Shown here piece after piece: positions 25,682 to 39,323 of a DNA stretch of 64,000 nucleotides. This stretch comes from Diphasiastrum complanatum (Eukaryota > Streptophyta > Lycopodiopsida > Lycopodiales > Lycopodiaceae): positions 2,718,451-2,782,450 of the forward strand of contig CM055100.1 of the NCBI GenBank assembly GCA_029204225.1. The letters are read 5' to 3'. A program made the translations under genes and the position numbers. Below the pieces are notes generated by a model, which had not been told where the DNA came from, ran no database searches, and saw nothing but the letters and a program-made list of their open reading frames with translations. Positions within the stretch are counted from its first letter, which is position 1, and each line of letters opens with the position of its first letter.

Positions 25682-26395
25682 AGACTTGGATCTACCTGGA
25701 ATGTAAGACATCCGTAGAAGGTGCATTGTACTCGTAAGCCTATGGTGCGAGAATTAGAGGTAGATCAATGCTCTAATGGGCCTAAAGCGAAAAGGACCCA
25801 AGTAGTTAAAATGCGATTTGGTTTTAAACATTTTTATGAAGTCAAGTTCTTATTGCACATGGTTTTGTGAACCAAAAAGCTGAACCCTAGGATTGTCTAT
25901 AAAGGGGCATGTGACACCATTTTGTAATTATTTTTGGGATCAATAAAGACCAAGAATAATGTAAATCTAGTTGGAACAGTTTCTATGCTGATCCATAAAG
26001 GGATTTGCCAAGAATTAAATGCGGCACTTAATGATTGAACAGTCAAAACTGTCAGGTTGATTAGTAGTTAAAGTATTACTGATACAAAATTGAACTTTTT
26101 CTTAGTACATATTTGGGGTTTTCTAACCTGAACCATTTTTGGAAGAGGGGAAAGAGTGGAAGTCTAAAAAGTAGTTGCTGGGTTGTACAGTGATCCAGTT
26201 ATTTCATTTACTTTCAATTCCTGAAGTATAAGTAATTGCAAGTGAGAATAACAACTAGGAATTATTTAAGAAGACTACCTCTGGGAATTTGGATTCCTTT
26301 TCCCCAGTGTTAATTAGAATTTCGAGAAATCGATGATTCTAAGGGAAAAGTGAGTTCCATACAAGAATATAGTAATTTGAATTCTTTTCTGTTAC

Positions 26396-26559
26396 AGAGT
26401 ATTTCTTTATAATGATTGTAACAACCAAGAGAGTTCTAACCTATTAAAAGAATTAAGTTCTTTTTACCGATTCTTGATATAGAGTATTTCTTTATAATGA
26501 TTGTAACAACCAAGAGAGTTCTAACCTATTAAAAGAATTAAGTTCTTTTTACCGATTCT
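26396..26559. repeat. 85-bp-period perfect tandem duplication
   Basis: The units begin AGAGTATTTCTTTATAATGA at 26396 and at 26481. They appear identical over 79 bp and differ only in the spacer after ACCGATTCT. Confidence 0.95.
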
Positions 26560-29532
26560 GAAATAGATATTGGATATCTAGGACAATATGGTATTCGGTT
26601 TGTTGAGATCTACGTTCCTTTTGGGTTAGAGAATACACTTGTGGCATTTCATCTCTCTAGGCCGGGGTACAATGCAAAGTGATATCCTTTGAGTAACACT
26701 TAAGGGGCATAGGAGATTTCAATGGTTAGATGCAGGAAAATTGGTTGTGATTATGATCCTATAGTTGGATATAGGATAGCCAAATAGTCTTTTTGACTTT
26801 TTGGGAAAAACAACTCTAGATGTAGAGGATTCTTGGAGGAAAAGTTGGTGGTATGGGACATCAGTGATTCCAAAGGGGATTTCTTGGGCAAGAATGATCT
26901 GTAGACCGATGGTTAGTGATTGCTGTAATGGTAATACTAACAAAGTCCATCGATTTTTGCTTAGGGTATTTTGGGAATTTATGAGATATAGATCGATTTT
27001 TAAATGGTATCTCATTAAGTACAAAATTCTGAAGCCCTTAAATCTATTTCTCTATTATTTAAAATCTCTACTTTTTAGAAATTTCTTAATACAAGACAAT
27101 TGGATTGAGATTCATATAATACCTTCCAGTGTAGAACTATGTTATGAAAAACTGATTATAACTATATGAAATTGTACTTCCATACAAGGGTGAATATAAC
27201 TCAGAATCTATTGATGTTTTCAATTGATTAAGTGGAATTTAGACTTCCTGAACCCAAATGTTTATCTCTATTTGATAGTTGATTATTGAGATGTCATATT
27301 TCTATCACTCAGGATAAGATATTCTATGATTCTGAGGAAAAAGTCCGATTTGTAATAGTATTGGATACTCATTACTGACTTTTTTGAATCTTTGATATTT
27401 TATATGTTGTCTCTTGAGAACTTTTCAATCAAAATTATGGAATTTCTTTTTAAAAAGGGGGAGAAGAAAAGATAGGAATAAGACTTTCGATGAATCAACT
27501 AGTTGAGGAATCCAGTATGGAAGAGTTTTGGGGGTATTGAGCTGTGAGAAATTCATGGATATGGAAAGGCGTGGTGAAGGTTAAATTAAGGTTCACTGAT
27601 TGTTGCCAAGTACCATTTTTTTATGGATTGGATAAGAGGAATAAAACTTTAATCTTAACCTTATGTCCAAAGATGTCTGTATAAGTTAGCCTAATCTTAG
27701 TTAGTACACTAAAATCTGAAGTAGGCTGATTGGTTGAAGAAATTTTGGTAATAAGAGTTAGATGGTTGGAAAACTTGTGATGAGGAATTATTCACTTCAG
27801 AGATTTTTCAGATATGTTTTTTACTCATGAGAAATAGAGTTCTGTTGTAGTTGAGTTGCAAGATTCTCAGTGAATTATGTGAGTAACATATGCAGATTAT
27901 GGATATATCTGCTAGATGATAGCCTATGTTTATGTATAGGAACATGGTTGGATATGTTGCGTATGTACATCTTAATCTTGTGGATCAGCTATGTGTTTCC
28001 TATGTACTGAATTTATATCATATACTTAAACTAGTTAGAGTGCATAGACATATGAACAAGTGATGTGAGGAACAATTATTTGTAGGTTTATGGATCTTTT
28101 TGTGGAAAGGATAATTCATTAACTCCTTGATGGTTTGGATGAGGATCTAAATTTGGTATTGTTTCGAAATATATGAATTCGATATCTAGACATTTAAGAT
28201 TTCTGAATCATGTACAATTGACTTGAGTAATTGGATTGCTCTTGTTTAGAAGCTAATTGACTAAATAAGCAGTGTGAAGAGAATTCACCGAGAACTGTTT
28301 ATTTGGATCTATATTGCTTATAAGACACATGATTTGTGAGTCAGCAGGATTCATCCATGAGAGTTGTGTGTATAGAATATAGAAGATTTCTTGAATGAGG
28401 AATATCCGAAGTTATTGACTGAATCCCAGTGAGCTAATAATGGATGATAGAGTCTAACTAATATCAAGGATAATTACTGAATTCAGTATCTTGCAATGAA
28501 GTATGATTTTGGAATCCTGTAATTATGATTGACGAATCATAAGATCCTAAATGTTTATGATTGAAAGATCATAATTGATACTTAGAAATCATTAGAAGAT
28601 TATATGAAAATTTGATGATTTTTAGGATTTGAGTAATTCTTGATCAATTGGGAGAGTCAATGATTTAGATCGGTTATTTGAATTCTAAATTTCTTGCTTT
28701 AGTGCATACTTGAGATTGTGTGATCTCACAGACATTTTCATAGAGGTAATTTATTACTCTTAAAGAAGAATTTGCTTATCTTAGTGGATGAAATTCTACT
28801 ACAGATTGTAGTTAAGAAATGCTTGTGTCCTGTTTTTCAACCTTAAATTTCCGGTTAAGTAGGAGTAGTTAAGTCTATCAAGATTGAATGATTGTTATTT
28901 TTTGGCATATGATGCCAGCTAGGGTACTCAGAGCTGAGTTAAAGTCATTTTTATCTTGAAGGATCTCCTAAGAGATTTTGGTAGGATGAATTGTTGTATC
29001 TTAGTTTTTGAAAAAATTCTAAGTGTATCGGTACCAAGAAGCATTTATGATAGGTCTACAAGTAATTGTGGATAGTCTTGGACTATAATTATTTGGATCT
29101 TTAACTTCAGAATTTGATTTCTAAAGTAAGGTGAGAACTCACCCAGAGATTCATGTAAATTGAGGTTACATGAAGGTGATGTTATTAGAATGGAGAGAAT
29201 TAGGCCCAACTAAGAAAATTTTATCTCTTAGTGTACTTCTAAAAATCAATATAGTACTTCAGTGTAGAGATCGATAATTTAAGAATTATTTTATCTCTAA
29301 GTACTTATTTGATATTGGAGTCAAACTAAAGATTGTTTTTCAAAGTAAAAGTGAAGTTAAAAGATTGATTTGTTAGTTTTTGAATTTGATCTTCATGATT
29401 GGTCGACTGCTCATCCGATGTATCATATAAATTTAGTTTATGTGATGATGGCAGTTGAATGTGTTGAAGATCTTATCCATTTGGACGACTTATTACTCAA
29501 TGTACCTTGGAATCTGAAAGAGTACTCTAAAT

Positions 29533-29632
29533 CAGAGATAAACAGATGAGGAATCGTTCTATTTCTGGGTGCTTGATTAGGTTGGAGATAAACAAATGAG
29601 GAATCGTTCTATTTTTGGGTGCTTGATTAGGT
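29533..29632. repeat. 50-bp-period tandem duplication
   Basis: GAGATAAACAGATGAGGAAT and GAGATAAACAAATGAGGAAT begin the two units, which differ at only a few positions. Confidence 0.9.
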
Positions 29633-29953
29633 TGGTTGTTAGATTGAGGATAATGATTCATGGAAAAAAGTTTGAAGCAAACAAATGTGGATCTTCTCTA
29701 GTTCCTCGTTTTGAGGACATAACTGGTTTAAGGGAGGAAGAGTGTTACGTCCATGTCCTGTATAAGGGAATCAGAATAATTTCTGACGTAGGTAGCCGAT
29801 CACTCCAGTGTATGTGATTATTAGTTATGCCTCGTCATTCTGGTCTTGGGCAGTAAAATAATTAATAATCATGTGAGGGCCCAGACCTGTAATTTGACAT
29901 AGGAACACTTGCATGGTGTGTGACTGCTATAATGCAAGAATAGGAGGTCAATA

Positions 29954-30514
29954 GATCGTTACATGTTTGGCGTCCTTTTTCCATCCTACCCCTACTTGGT
30001 GGACGAGTTGAAATCCATTTGCTTGTAAGGATCGCCTTGTGAAGATCGGACTAAATCCTGTTGCAAATAACCAAGAGGACACCTGTGGAGCAAAACCACC
30101 CAACCAACAGGAAATGGCTAGTCAATACCCTAACCACTTCACCCTCATGCCATGGCAACAGCAAAGCTTCGGCAAGCGGCGATCCATCATCGTAGATGAT
30201 TCTCTATATCATTTATTATAATGACTTTATTAATTACTCGAGTAATGGGCGCCTAGCCCTAGCACTGAACCTACTTCGCCAATAATACGAAAAACCTTAT
30301 TTTGTCGCCAGAAGGGCGGGTGAGGGTGAAGTGGTTAGGGTATTGACTAGCCATTTCCTGTTGGTTGGGTGGTTTTGCTCCACAAGTGTCCTCTTGGTTA
30401 TTTGCAACAGGATTTAGTCCGATCTTCACAAGGCGATCCTTGCAAGCAAATGGATTTCAACTCGTCCACCAAGTAGGGGTAGGATGAAAAAAGGACGCCA
30501 AACATGTAACGATC
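29954..30514. mobile_element. Foldback (long inverted-repeat) element, 561 bp
   Basis: The left arm 29954-30147 begins GATCGTTACATGTTTGGCGT and is nearly the exact reverse complement of the right arm 30321-30514. The arms are about 194 bp, separated by a spacer of about 173 bp. The transcript would fold into a long hairpin. No transposase is present. The flanks show no obvious target duplication. Confidence 0.85.
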
Positions 30515-32960
30515 CAAATTACAAATCGGGGGTTTCCACGGAAATCAGCCATAGTCGATGGAGGATCAGGAGTGAATATCATCTCCTCCAAGCTATATCA
30601 CGACTGAGGACCTACCCATGCTAGCTTCCAACAGATCAATCACACAAAAACAAGCAAAAACAAGTCTACACTACCTCTAATCCACCTAAAACTCACTAAA
30701 ATAGACAAAAACAACTAAAATGACAACTAAACTAGTTAGTAAAGGCCTATCCCCGAATGGTGGTGAGCAGCCCTATGCCTGTCAAAAGGGGGTTAGAACC
30801 ACAAGGATATGATTTCTAACTATGGTTAATTGCTTGCTTTAGTTGCCATCGACACATTCTAACACTAACCCACTCTAACTCTACCACAAACTAACATTAA
30901 CCACATGCAACATCCTTAATAGTAGTGAAAGGAGGTAAGGGAGAGAAATTAGAGGGAGATAGCTCATAAGCATTTGTCTTTATCTAATGAAAAAACTTTA
31001 ATAAACATAAACAATGAAATGACAAAGCATAAACAATGGAAAGCTTCAAGCAAAAAAGCAATAGACACAAAGCAAGCTCATGAGGATGCTAGATTCACCA
31101 AAATGGTAGAGTTTCCTCCTCTCAATTAGCATGTGAAATGGAGTACAAGTGATGCCTTTTTATCTTTGGGGAGGCCCTTGCCCCTTGGTTTCTATTGGCT
31201 ACTTCAAGAAAGGGAGGATTGAAATCCTAACTCTTAAAAAAAAACACACTTCAATCTATGGTGCACAAAGGATCACACCCCACCTACCACCATTTTGACT
31301 TTGACTACTAATTATAACTTAACAAAACTTATTTAACTTAAACTTTGGACCCTTTTACATTATTTTAATTACATGGCCCAAGTCTAGTTTATTTAAAATA
31401 CAATATTTTACAAGTGTTCATTGGGCTATGGGCTTACTCACGCAGGATGCCACGACCTTCGCAACTTATTTTCTACTTCCGGCTATTTTTATTTATTTAT
31501 AGGAAATACCCTCAACAACTATGAACTTCAAGTATGTGAACTTAAAGGACAAACCTTTAAATCAAAGACAGAATTGAAATGACAAATACTTGAAAGAGAA
31601 GTCCAGAAGTAGAAGAACATTCAAGATAATACAGACTATTCGCACCTCATCTAAACGTTGTAACCTTCCATGTACTTGACTCTTATTGGGTTAAGACCGC
31701 GTGAGTATAATGCCACATTGGACATTGTACAAATGTAATTTTCTTATTGGTTATAATAAGGTAATTAATTATAAATAAGACCGACACATCAGTTTCTAAG
31801 AGATGTGCACATTTGCATTCGAACATCTATTAGTACTCCAACACTTCATTGTAACCATCGAATTTTCAGAAGAATCGAGAATTGTTCCGAAGTTTCGAAC
31901 TCTCATTGTTCTCCGATTTCATATGCTACTTGAGTGTTGAGTGCCTCTGTATTTACAATCAATAGTCTTGCGCTGTTGTCGGATGTCATATGCTTGCTAA
32001 CTCTGGTCAGACAAATTTTAGCTTCGATACAGTTCGATACTGAAATTGTCTTTAAACTAATCGGTAGTCTAAATACTTCTGTATTTGGACTTGCCGATTG
32101 TTTTGCGCTTAACTATGATTGTGACATTCGGAATCACTATATCATTATTACTTCAGAATGTTCGGACTTACAAATCTCAAAGGGTTCTTTGTGTTGTTGT
32201 AATTCTATACTACAGATAGAACGCTTACGGATACTCGAACAGTTTAGACTTGAGATCGATCATTCATTTGAATGAACGATAGTTTGTTGTTGAGGATCGA
32301 CTGTCGAATGTCTTCTAACTTGTTCTAAGATGTTTGTGTGAATCTCTGTGTCGAAGTTACTAATGCAATAGTGTATATCCTTGTCTAACAAACTTTATTA
32401 GGAACACAGTTCGATATATCAAACTGGTCGATAAGTTGGATGTTTATACCAAGTCTTAGTGAATTATGTTCATTATTAGAATTGTCTAGATCAACTACTA
32501 TCTATTGGCTATTATAAGGAAGTTCACATTTCAACTAGTAATACTGGTTGCCAATTTCACTGAATTTCTGTCGACAACCAAATTAAATACACAGAACAAC
32601 AAAAAGAACAAAATCATCTAATATTTCATCAAGAAGCCGTCTGTTTGGTGAAGAACAACTCTTTATGCTACATTTCTTATACTTTTTATGATAAGTATAC
32701 TACGACAAACAGCTGAGTATCCTGAAACTTGCTTTACTTTATGGTACCTTGTATTAAAAGATTTTATACGGGTTTGTTATAATCTGTTATGCTATAAAAT
32801 AAAAGCGTTCAAAGAGTTTGGTCTTTGACTTGATTATGTGAAATGTTTTACTTTCTCTCTACATCTTTTTAGATGCAAAATCGACTACCTTTTGGTCGGG
32901 GTAGTACCTTTATCTTTACTTGGATTTTATGACTAACCTAGGTATGTTTTGATGTTTTAG
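30515..32960. other. AT-rich DNA, no gene recognised; possible promoter/LTR-like segment
   Basis: A TATAAATAAGA box lies near 31769 after a CAAT-like stretch, followed by about 1 kb of mixed sequence before the broken gene at 32970. It could be an LTR or promoter of that gene, but no second copy exists in the window to prove it. Confidence 0.35.
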
Positions 32961-32969
32961 TCCTCAAAC

Positions 32970-34895
32970 TAGTTTTTTGACGCTATCAAGCTTGGTTATG
33001 GGGATCCCCTACCTCTTCCTAACTCTTTTATACAAACTATCATTTGTTGTATGAAGAAAGCTATTGATGTTTATAATCTTATTGTTTCTATTGATAGAGC
33101 TACTTATGATGCTAGTGGTCTCGATGACATAATTTTTTGCCTTGTTAATCTTATGAGTACCTTGGATTGGATTAAAATATATATGGATTTTATCAAAAAG
33201 AAGATTCCTTTGAATATAGTAAAAAATATTTCTATCAACCTCTCGAATTATGTTGATAGTCTTGTGGATGAAAAAAGGTTTTATAACTCTCACATTTGGA
33301 AAAATTTTGCTTGTCTTGAAAAAGAAAACAATATTGTATCTTTTAATGTTTCAATTCCCATTGAACCCCCTCTTTTTCACACCTTTTGATTTGCGTTAAT
33401 GACCTAGATGAAGAAAGTGCCTCGCAATAAGAGTCCTTTTCCCAAGAGATTTTTTGTAGACAATCAATCCTCTTTCGAGTTTTGTTAGGCTAAAAGTTGC
33501 CATTTACCGGTGGTCCCCAGTTAAAACCATTGAGTCCAAATTTACCAAAACCACCTTCAAAATATAGAGTCTTCCTTCTGTAAACTTTCTTATACCCATT
33601 CCTATAGTACTTTGGATTACTCTTGCCCATTTGATCGATTATGAAGTCCAAGTTTGCAAGCTAGCTGCTTTACATAAAAATACGACCTTTGATGATACTA
33701 TCATCAAAATTAATAGATTTGAACCCTTGAGATGTCACTTTGAATAGACTTGGGCTAGGATTAGAGGTCATTTTGAAACTGAATTCAATAGGATGAAATT
33801 TACACCAAGCTCATATCTGGAATTGGAAAAGGCCTCTCTTAAAATGCAAATATGGTGACAAGTGTAGAAACAATTCTTACATAATATGGTTTGACCTTGT
33901 TGTTTGGTTCATGATGAACAATCTTAGTAATTTCTTTCCCGGTGCCTCTCTACAGAACCAAATTAATGCCTATTTCCTTTGATTACACAAGACTGCCAAA
34001 GAAATTGTCAAATCTCACATTGCCTTTCTCCATATTGGACAACATATGATAGATTTCGCTATTGAGCTCACACATGATCCTACTACCAAACTTTTGGCTA
34101 ACCTTGGTGATGCTAAAAGTATTCGTGAGATTAAAAGATTCTTGAAAAATTTTTGCTTCTCCACATTGCAAGACAAGTACTTCCAGAACATGAGTAAAAG
34201 ATCAGGGTCCTTCAATTTGAATAATTCTAGCTATGTCATGTCAAGAAGTGGCAACAAAAAAAGGAAATACATTCCACATAGAGGCAAAACCGGACAAGGC
34301 AACAGTGGAAAAGAGGAACTAGTTGTTAGGAAGTTGAATTTTTATAGAGATGAATCTTTTTGTAGGAAGAAGAAGAAGAAATAAAAAGAACGTTGGTGGT
34401 CAATGTAGCAAAGCAAATACAATTGATTACTAGGAAAGACAAATGGAAGACTTTTTTGCATTCACATTACTATAATAGATGTTTTGAGAGAAGAAATGTT
34501 AAATAGTTGTATGCCGAGACTTTACTATATATATTTGGTTCTATTGATGACTCTTTTGAGCACATTGTTTTTGGACGGACTTCTTTCTCGCATATTAAGC
34601 ATGAATGGTACAAGCCCTTCAAGTTTGTTGTGAATTTAATGTGGATGATTTTTCTTCTTGTATCGGGTTTTGCTAACAAAGCCTTCAAAGAATTTGTTTC
34701 TATAGGCTTTGGGCATTTAGTTTCTATGGATAACAAGATCATTAACAACAAGACTTTAAGAAATGATTTGAACAAAGGGCTTAATCACATTCCTATTCAA
34801 CAATCTAACACAAATGAAGTCGCTACTGAATTTTATCACGAGTGGTTGAAGTTAGCTACAATATTACCCATATATCAGCATTACAAGAGTTCTTG
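32970..34895 (+). pseudogene. Broken gene of unknown function
   Basis: Consecutive plus-strand frames read as protein but need frameshifts or internal stops: 32970-33389 (with 'DAIKLGYGDPLPLPN' and 'TLDWIKIYMDFIKKKIP'), a disrupted middle part at 33390-34040, 34046-34384 ('ELTHDPTTKLLANLGDA', ending in a basic Lys/Arg tract) and 34507-34896 ('WYKPFKFVVNLMWM'). I recognise no family, zinc finger or retroelement enzyme motif. It ends just before the left boundary of multigene element copy A, and copy B has no counterpart upstream. It may be a separate element or an unrelated insertion. Confidence 0.4.
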
Positions 34896-35260
34896 AGTAC
34901 AAAAGGGCATTCTCAAAAGATACTTTTATTTATTTATCTCTAATTTTTGCTTCTACTTGGACCAATCAAAAGACCTAACAATGAAATCCACGTAACGTAG
35001 CTCATCGGGACTAACATATTGGCTTGTAATTTTTGAATTTTCTAAATTGCCGCCGGGTAGCTCTTACACATGATTGGTTGACTTGTGCTACCAGTAGAGT
35101 ACAATGTCGTCTCGAATCAACTTCTTCAAGTTAAACTACTAATCCAGAATGGTTACAAACTAGACCATAGTTACAAACTAGTTTATAATAGTAACCACAT
35201 TGGTTGGATATTGTGATCACAATAATCTTGCATAGTTACAGTTAGCGGCAAAGTTTGAAT

Positions 35261-35395
<135 letters not shown>

Positions 35396-36739
35396 ATGGC
35401 ATCAAGGAGACCGAGATCCACAATAGATTCTGTCATTCTTCACGAAGGAGAAAATTGGATATACAAAAAAAATACGTAAAAAACACATGGATATTAATGC
35501 ATCCATCATCAAAGGGAGCGTTTAGAAAGAGTGAACGATTCAAGTTATTTTTTAGGTCCTATTGGAAAGCTAGGATTCTTGACTTTAGAGCATTGCCAAG
35601 TGGACAATCCATTTCAATTCGTCAATCCAAATGATCATAAAAAATGCAATTGTAAGTATTTGAATTATTGCAGTTTTATTTTTATGCAACTAAATTCAAC
35701 TCTATTCTTTTGTGCAGAGTTACTTTTATTTAGCAAGAGATTTTTTTATCGATTTAGAAACTCATATCTATTCTATCATGCAGATTTATATCCATCAAAT
35801 ATAAAAGAATGAGAGCTCACACAATCACTTGCAAGTATATTGGATGCCATACATTCAGATATAGAAAAATTGTAGTACAAAGGCCGATCTTCAAAAGAAC
35901 TTGTGATAATGGAATCTATTTTTATGAATCACTTTACATTCTAGATACGCATAGAAGATTTGAAAATCTTGAGGCCCTTCCACTTTCAAGCTTTGATAGT
36001 GAAGAATGGATTACTCCTGACAACATTATTTTAAAATCATTTCGATGCAACTCTTTACTGATGTAAAAAATTCTATGAAAATAAGTACTGGGTCCAAAAT
36101 TGTTCGATTAAGTTGGTTTATTTCTTTGAATGTATTTGTTGATATTTTTTTGATTGCAAATGTGCATAGAACACTGACATTATTTGTTTGTAAGGATTTG
36201 TTAGATGATACATTGTTAGAACTTATGGACAAAAGTTGGGACCATAAATCAAACGGAGAAATAGATTGCCGGATAAAAAAGACTCCATTTGCTTTCGATA
36301 TCAAATTGAAAGACAAACATTGAGCCTTAATTTTCACTATCAAAGATGGAAAAAGAGTGGTACAACATGTATACCATTAGATCAAGACATGGAACAAGAT
36401 GTACACAATAATAGAAAGCAAATTGACATTACATACAATGACGAACTCATTACTACTATTGAAGTTGAAGAAGACTGGAGCCTTCACTATATCCGAACAG
36501 AGCTCGTCTTATTACAATACGAACTTCTTGAATACTTTAGGTTCATTGTTCATGAGAAACTGGTAAGTTTTTTAATATTTAATTTAATTTGATGTAATAA
36601 TTTGTCAGCAATACAAAAAGTTATGTTTTATGCAGTATTAAATAAAACATTTTTTCTTTTGCAAATACGGAAAAGACAAGAACAATTTACAAAATGCAAA
36701 GATCTAGGTACGATGATCAAGGTGATAGAAGAGCCATGA
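35396..36739 (+). pseudogene. Element gene1, copy A (unknown function)
   Basis: The N terminus MASRRPRSTIDSVILHE matches copy B. A frameshift near 35470 precedes 'NTWILMHPSSKGAFR' and 'SYWKARILDF'. The exon 1 donor (GTAAGT near 35652) and the exon 2 acceptor (...CATGCAG near 35783) match copy B. Exon 2 holds 'HSDIEKL', 'GRSSKEL', 'SKIVRLSWFISLNVFVDIF' and 'LSLNFHYQRWKK', ending 'YFRFIVHEKL' at a GTAAGT donor (about 36562). The last exon encodes a short Lys-rich tail to TGA at 36737-36739, and its acceptor AG appears mutated. Several small indels and stops kill the frame. The pieces conserve protein rather than DNA similarity with copy B. Confidence 0.7.
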
Positions 36740-36993
36740 TATACAAAAGCAAGCACACGAGATTGTAAAAATAAATGTATTGTGTTAAAGCTTTTTATAT
36801 TAATAAAAATGAGCCCCGAACATTGGGATTTTTTTTACAAACTATACTTCATTATGAAGATTTGACTATTTTTTCTTGTGGCCGTGATGACTTCCTCTCT
36901 TTCTTTGGTTTGTGCTCCATCGGCTTGATCTCTTCTTTAACAATAGATATCTCATTTTAAAATGCAACACCTTTGTGATTCATAATAGCGACA

Positions 36994-38410
36994 TCAGGAG
37001 AAAGGGCTCTTATCATTTTTAGGATCACATATTACTGTCTTTGTAAGGATGAGTTTGATTAAATCTTGTTTGAATTTATACACATCATTACATGTGTACA
37101 CACCAAGCGAGAACTGCAAACACACACAAAATTGAGTTGAGAAATATAGCCGCATTCATAATGAAAAATATATAAAGTAAAAAACAAGTAGAATCATGAT
37201 GCTCTCTTGTTGGATATCGACCGTGTCTTGTTGAAAATTATACCACTAAAAAAATATCTTTGCATTATAGAGAGTAAACCACCCGCAACTAAATGCATCT
37301 TGTTGTGTTCCAATGAAAGTAGTATGCAACTTCTTCTTTTCGATCAAGTTGGATCAACATGTCGAGAGAATTAGAATGATCTTTGCTCAACACATTTGAT
37401 TGTCGTCTTCGAGTATTCAGTCGGTCTATCCAAATAAAATTTTGAATACATTTTCATATAAGGTCCATCTAAATAAAATTCTGAATACATTCATCACTAA
37501 TGCTGATACCTTGATTGATATTATTCTTGGTTTAGCCACAGATGTGACTGAAGTTGGCAATACTTCAAGAATCATAAAAAGTTGTGACTATTCTCACAAG
37601 AATTCATTTTTATGCATACAGGTTTCACCACTCCATCCACAATAGTGTCCATGGAAATTATATTTAAACTCCAATGCAACCTGCAAAACACATTTTATTT
37701 TTATTAATAAGTTTTTTGACATCTTACCAAAGTAAAGCTAGTAGTACAACAAATAAGGCTCAATACTATACTTACTTGGATGCATAAGAAACCACAAATA
37801 GTTTTGCAGTTGGACTACATTGTATATAAATCCTCTTCAAAAGTTTCAATGCTTCATTGTTATGCATTAAATTCTATTCCACGGAAACGCCAATGACGAT
37901 AAAAACTTCTTTTCTTGAATCTTGACTAATGGCGTATTGCAGTAACACCAGCCCACCATCAATTATAACATCTGTTACATATTCTCTTTTCTTCATGTTA
38001 CAATAAAAAATCATGAAATTGTAATATATAATCAATTTCTGGAATAGTTAGAAAAAAGTAACCATTGAATCCATCAATTTTCTTACTAATAGTTTTCTCG
38101 TATTTATTATAGTAATTGGATTCAAAAAATTATTGAGTAGGATCATAAGGAGTACATACTAGAGTATTCAATTTATTTACGGTATTCTCAGACATTTGTG
38201 ATACATCATGATCAGAATTTGTGAAAATACAGGTTTGACAACGTTTTTTGAAACCTCTTCTAAAATGCGTTCCTATGCATCGGTACTTGACCCGCTATCA
38301 GATTTAAGAGTTTCAATAATATTAGTATCATGTTTCTTTGCTCTTTTACTATGTATTCCCTTCCTTGTGAATTTCTCGGGGTCTTGGGATCGTTTTGGTT
38401 TTGAAAGGGC
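36994..38410 (-). pseudogene. Element gene2, copy A: linker and Ulp1/C48-like protease, histone domain missing
   Basis: Reading leftward: a basic linker ('SKPKRSQDPEKFTRK'), a helical segment ('TISKKIDGFNGYFFLTIPEI'), 'DGGLVLLQYAISQDSRKE', then 'KLFVVSYAS' ending at a GTAAGT donor. After an intron of about 110 bp comes 'LHWSLNIIS' with the protease His-Trp pair, 'CIKMNSCENSH' at the position of the usual catalytic Asp (Asn here), then 'TQQDAFSCGWFTLYN' with the oxyanion Gln and catalytic Cys-Gly. Ulp1-family enzymes cut SUMO or similar tags. A TAG follows 'KIFF' exactly as in copy B. The last exon ends at TGA 36994-36996. The upstream histone part is replaced by unrelated sequence. Confidence 0.75.
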
Positions 38411-39323
38411 CATAAAGCACAACGTACGCGAAAGATTCGCTGCAGGGGCCCTTCTCTCCGCCCTTACCGTTACACTCTTTGAACATAAAGTTAGGGATTT
38501 CTGCCATTCCCAAGTCCTTTCTACTGCTGCTCCCTCCACCAGCCTTAGACCCCCTACCCTTCCAACTAACTCCCCCACCAACAAACACATGCGCGGCCTC
38601 GCTTCTTCCTACGCTAGTCCTCCTTCCACTCGCCAACATACCGCATCGCCCCGTCCTGCAGCAACTTTTTTTGTTTTTGTTCCTCCACCCACTGCTACAA
38701 TTCCTTCTATTTCTATCGCTCTCCACCTTCCACCGCCGTTTTTGCTTCTCCTCCACCCTCCATCACCATCACCTCATCCATTTCTCTTACATCTCTTGAT
38801 TATTCTGTTTCCACTCCACCCCTCATCATTAACCCCAAGATTTCCAACTGTCACCCGCCACCCTCTCTTGATTAAATATCCTCCACCTCTCACCTCCCTC
38901 ATCTCCTTCCATCCTCGACACCACTCTCCAGTTCCCCACTCTTCCACCGGTTGCTTCATTCGAACAACCCATTCTGCTCCCTCTACACACCTCCACTACT
39001 CCACTCACTTTCCCCATTGATCCTTCCATTTTGAAAGACGAGTCCGACAAACCGTGGGATGATGACACATTCGTGCGCACGGAGTACATCGCCTCCCCTC
39101 AACATGCTGATCCCACCTGACGACACAACCGAGCAAGGGATTCTCATCTAAGATGACGACAATGACAGTGTACTACCCAGGGCAACACCTCAACAAGGCC
39201 CAACAAGCAGCACCACACCGACCGGGCCAATAGACATCACTACGACCTACCAAATCTTGGGAACTTTCCTCCAGGATTTGGTAGCGGCCAAATCAACTTT
39301 GGACGGCCGAGTAGTGAAATTGG
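38411..39323. other. Pyrimidine-rich low-complexity DNA, no gene supported
   Basis: The plus strand is C/T-rich and gives Pro/Ser/His-rich frames. The long frame at 38208-39020 starts as antisense of element gene2 and then runs through this low-complexity stretch. I see no domain. Confidence 0.5.

Larger units (their letters stand above)
25700..29950. other. AT-rich DNA without a recognisable gene
   Basis: Only short frames are present. Two clean local tandem duplications are listed separately. It may be an ancient retroelement, but no diagnostic motif survives. Confidence 0.5.

Noticed and set aside
29596-29817. 73-codon plus-strand frame
   Set aside because: It begins inside the 50-bp tandem duplication and has no recognisable motif.
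38208-39020. 270-codon plus-strand frame, Pro/Ser-rich
   Set aside because: Its first 200 bp are antisense to element gene2 copy A, and the rest is pyrimidine-rich low complexity. No domain.
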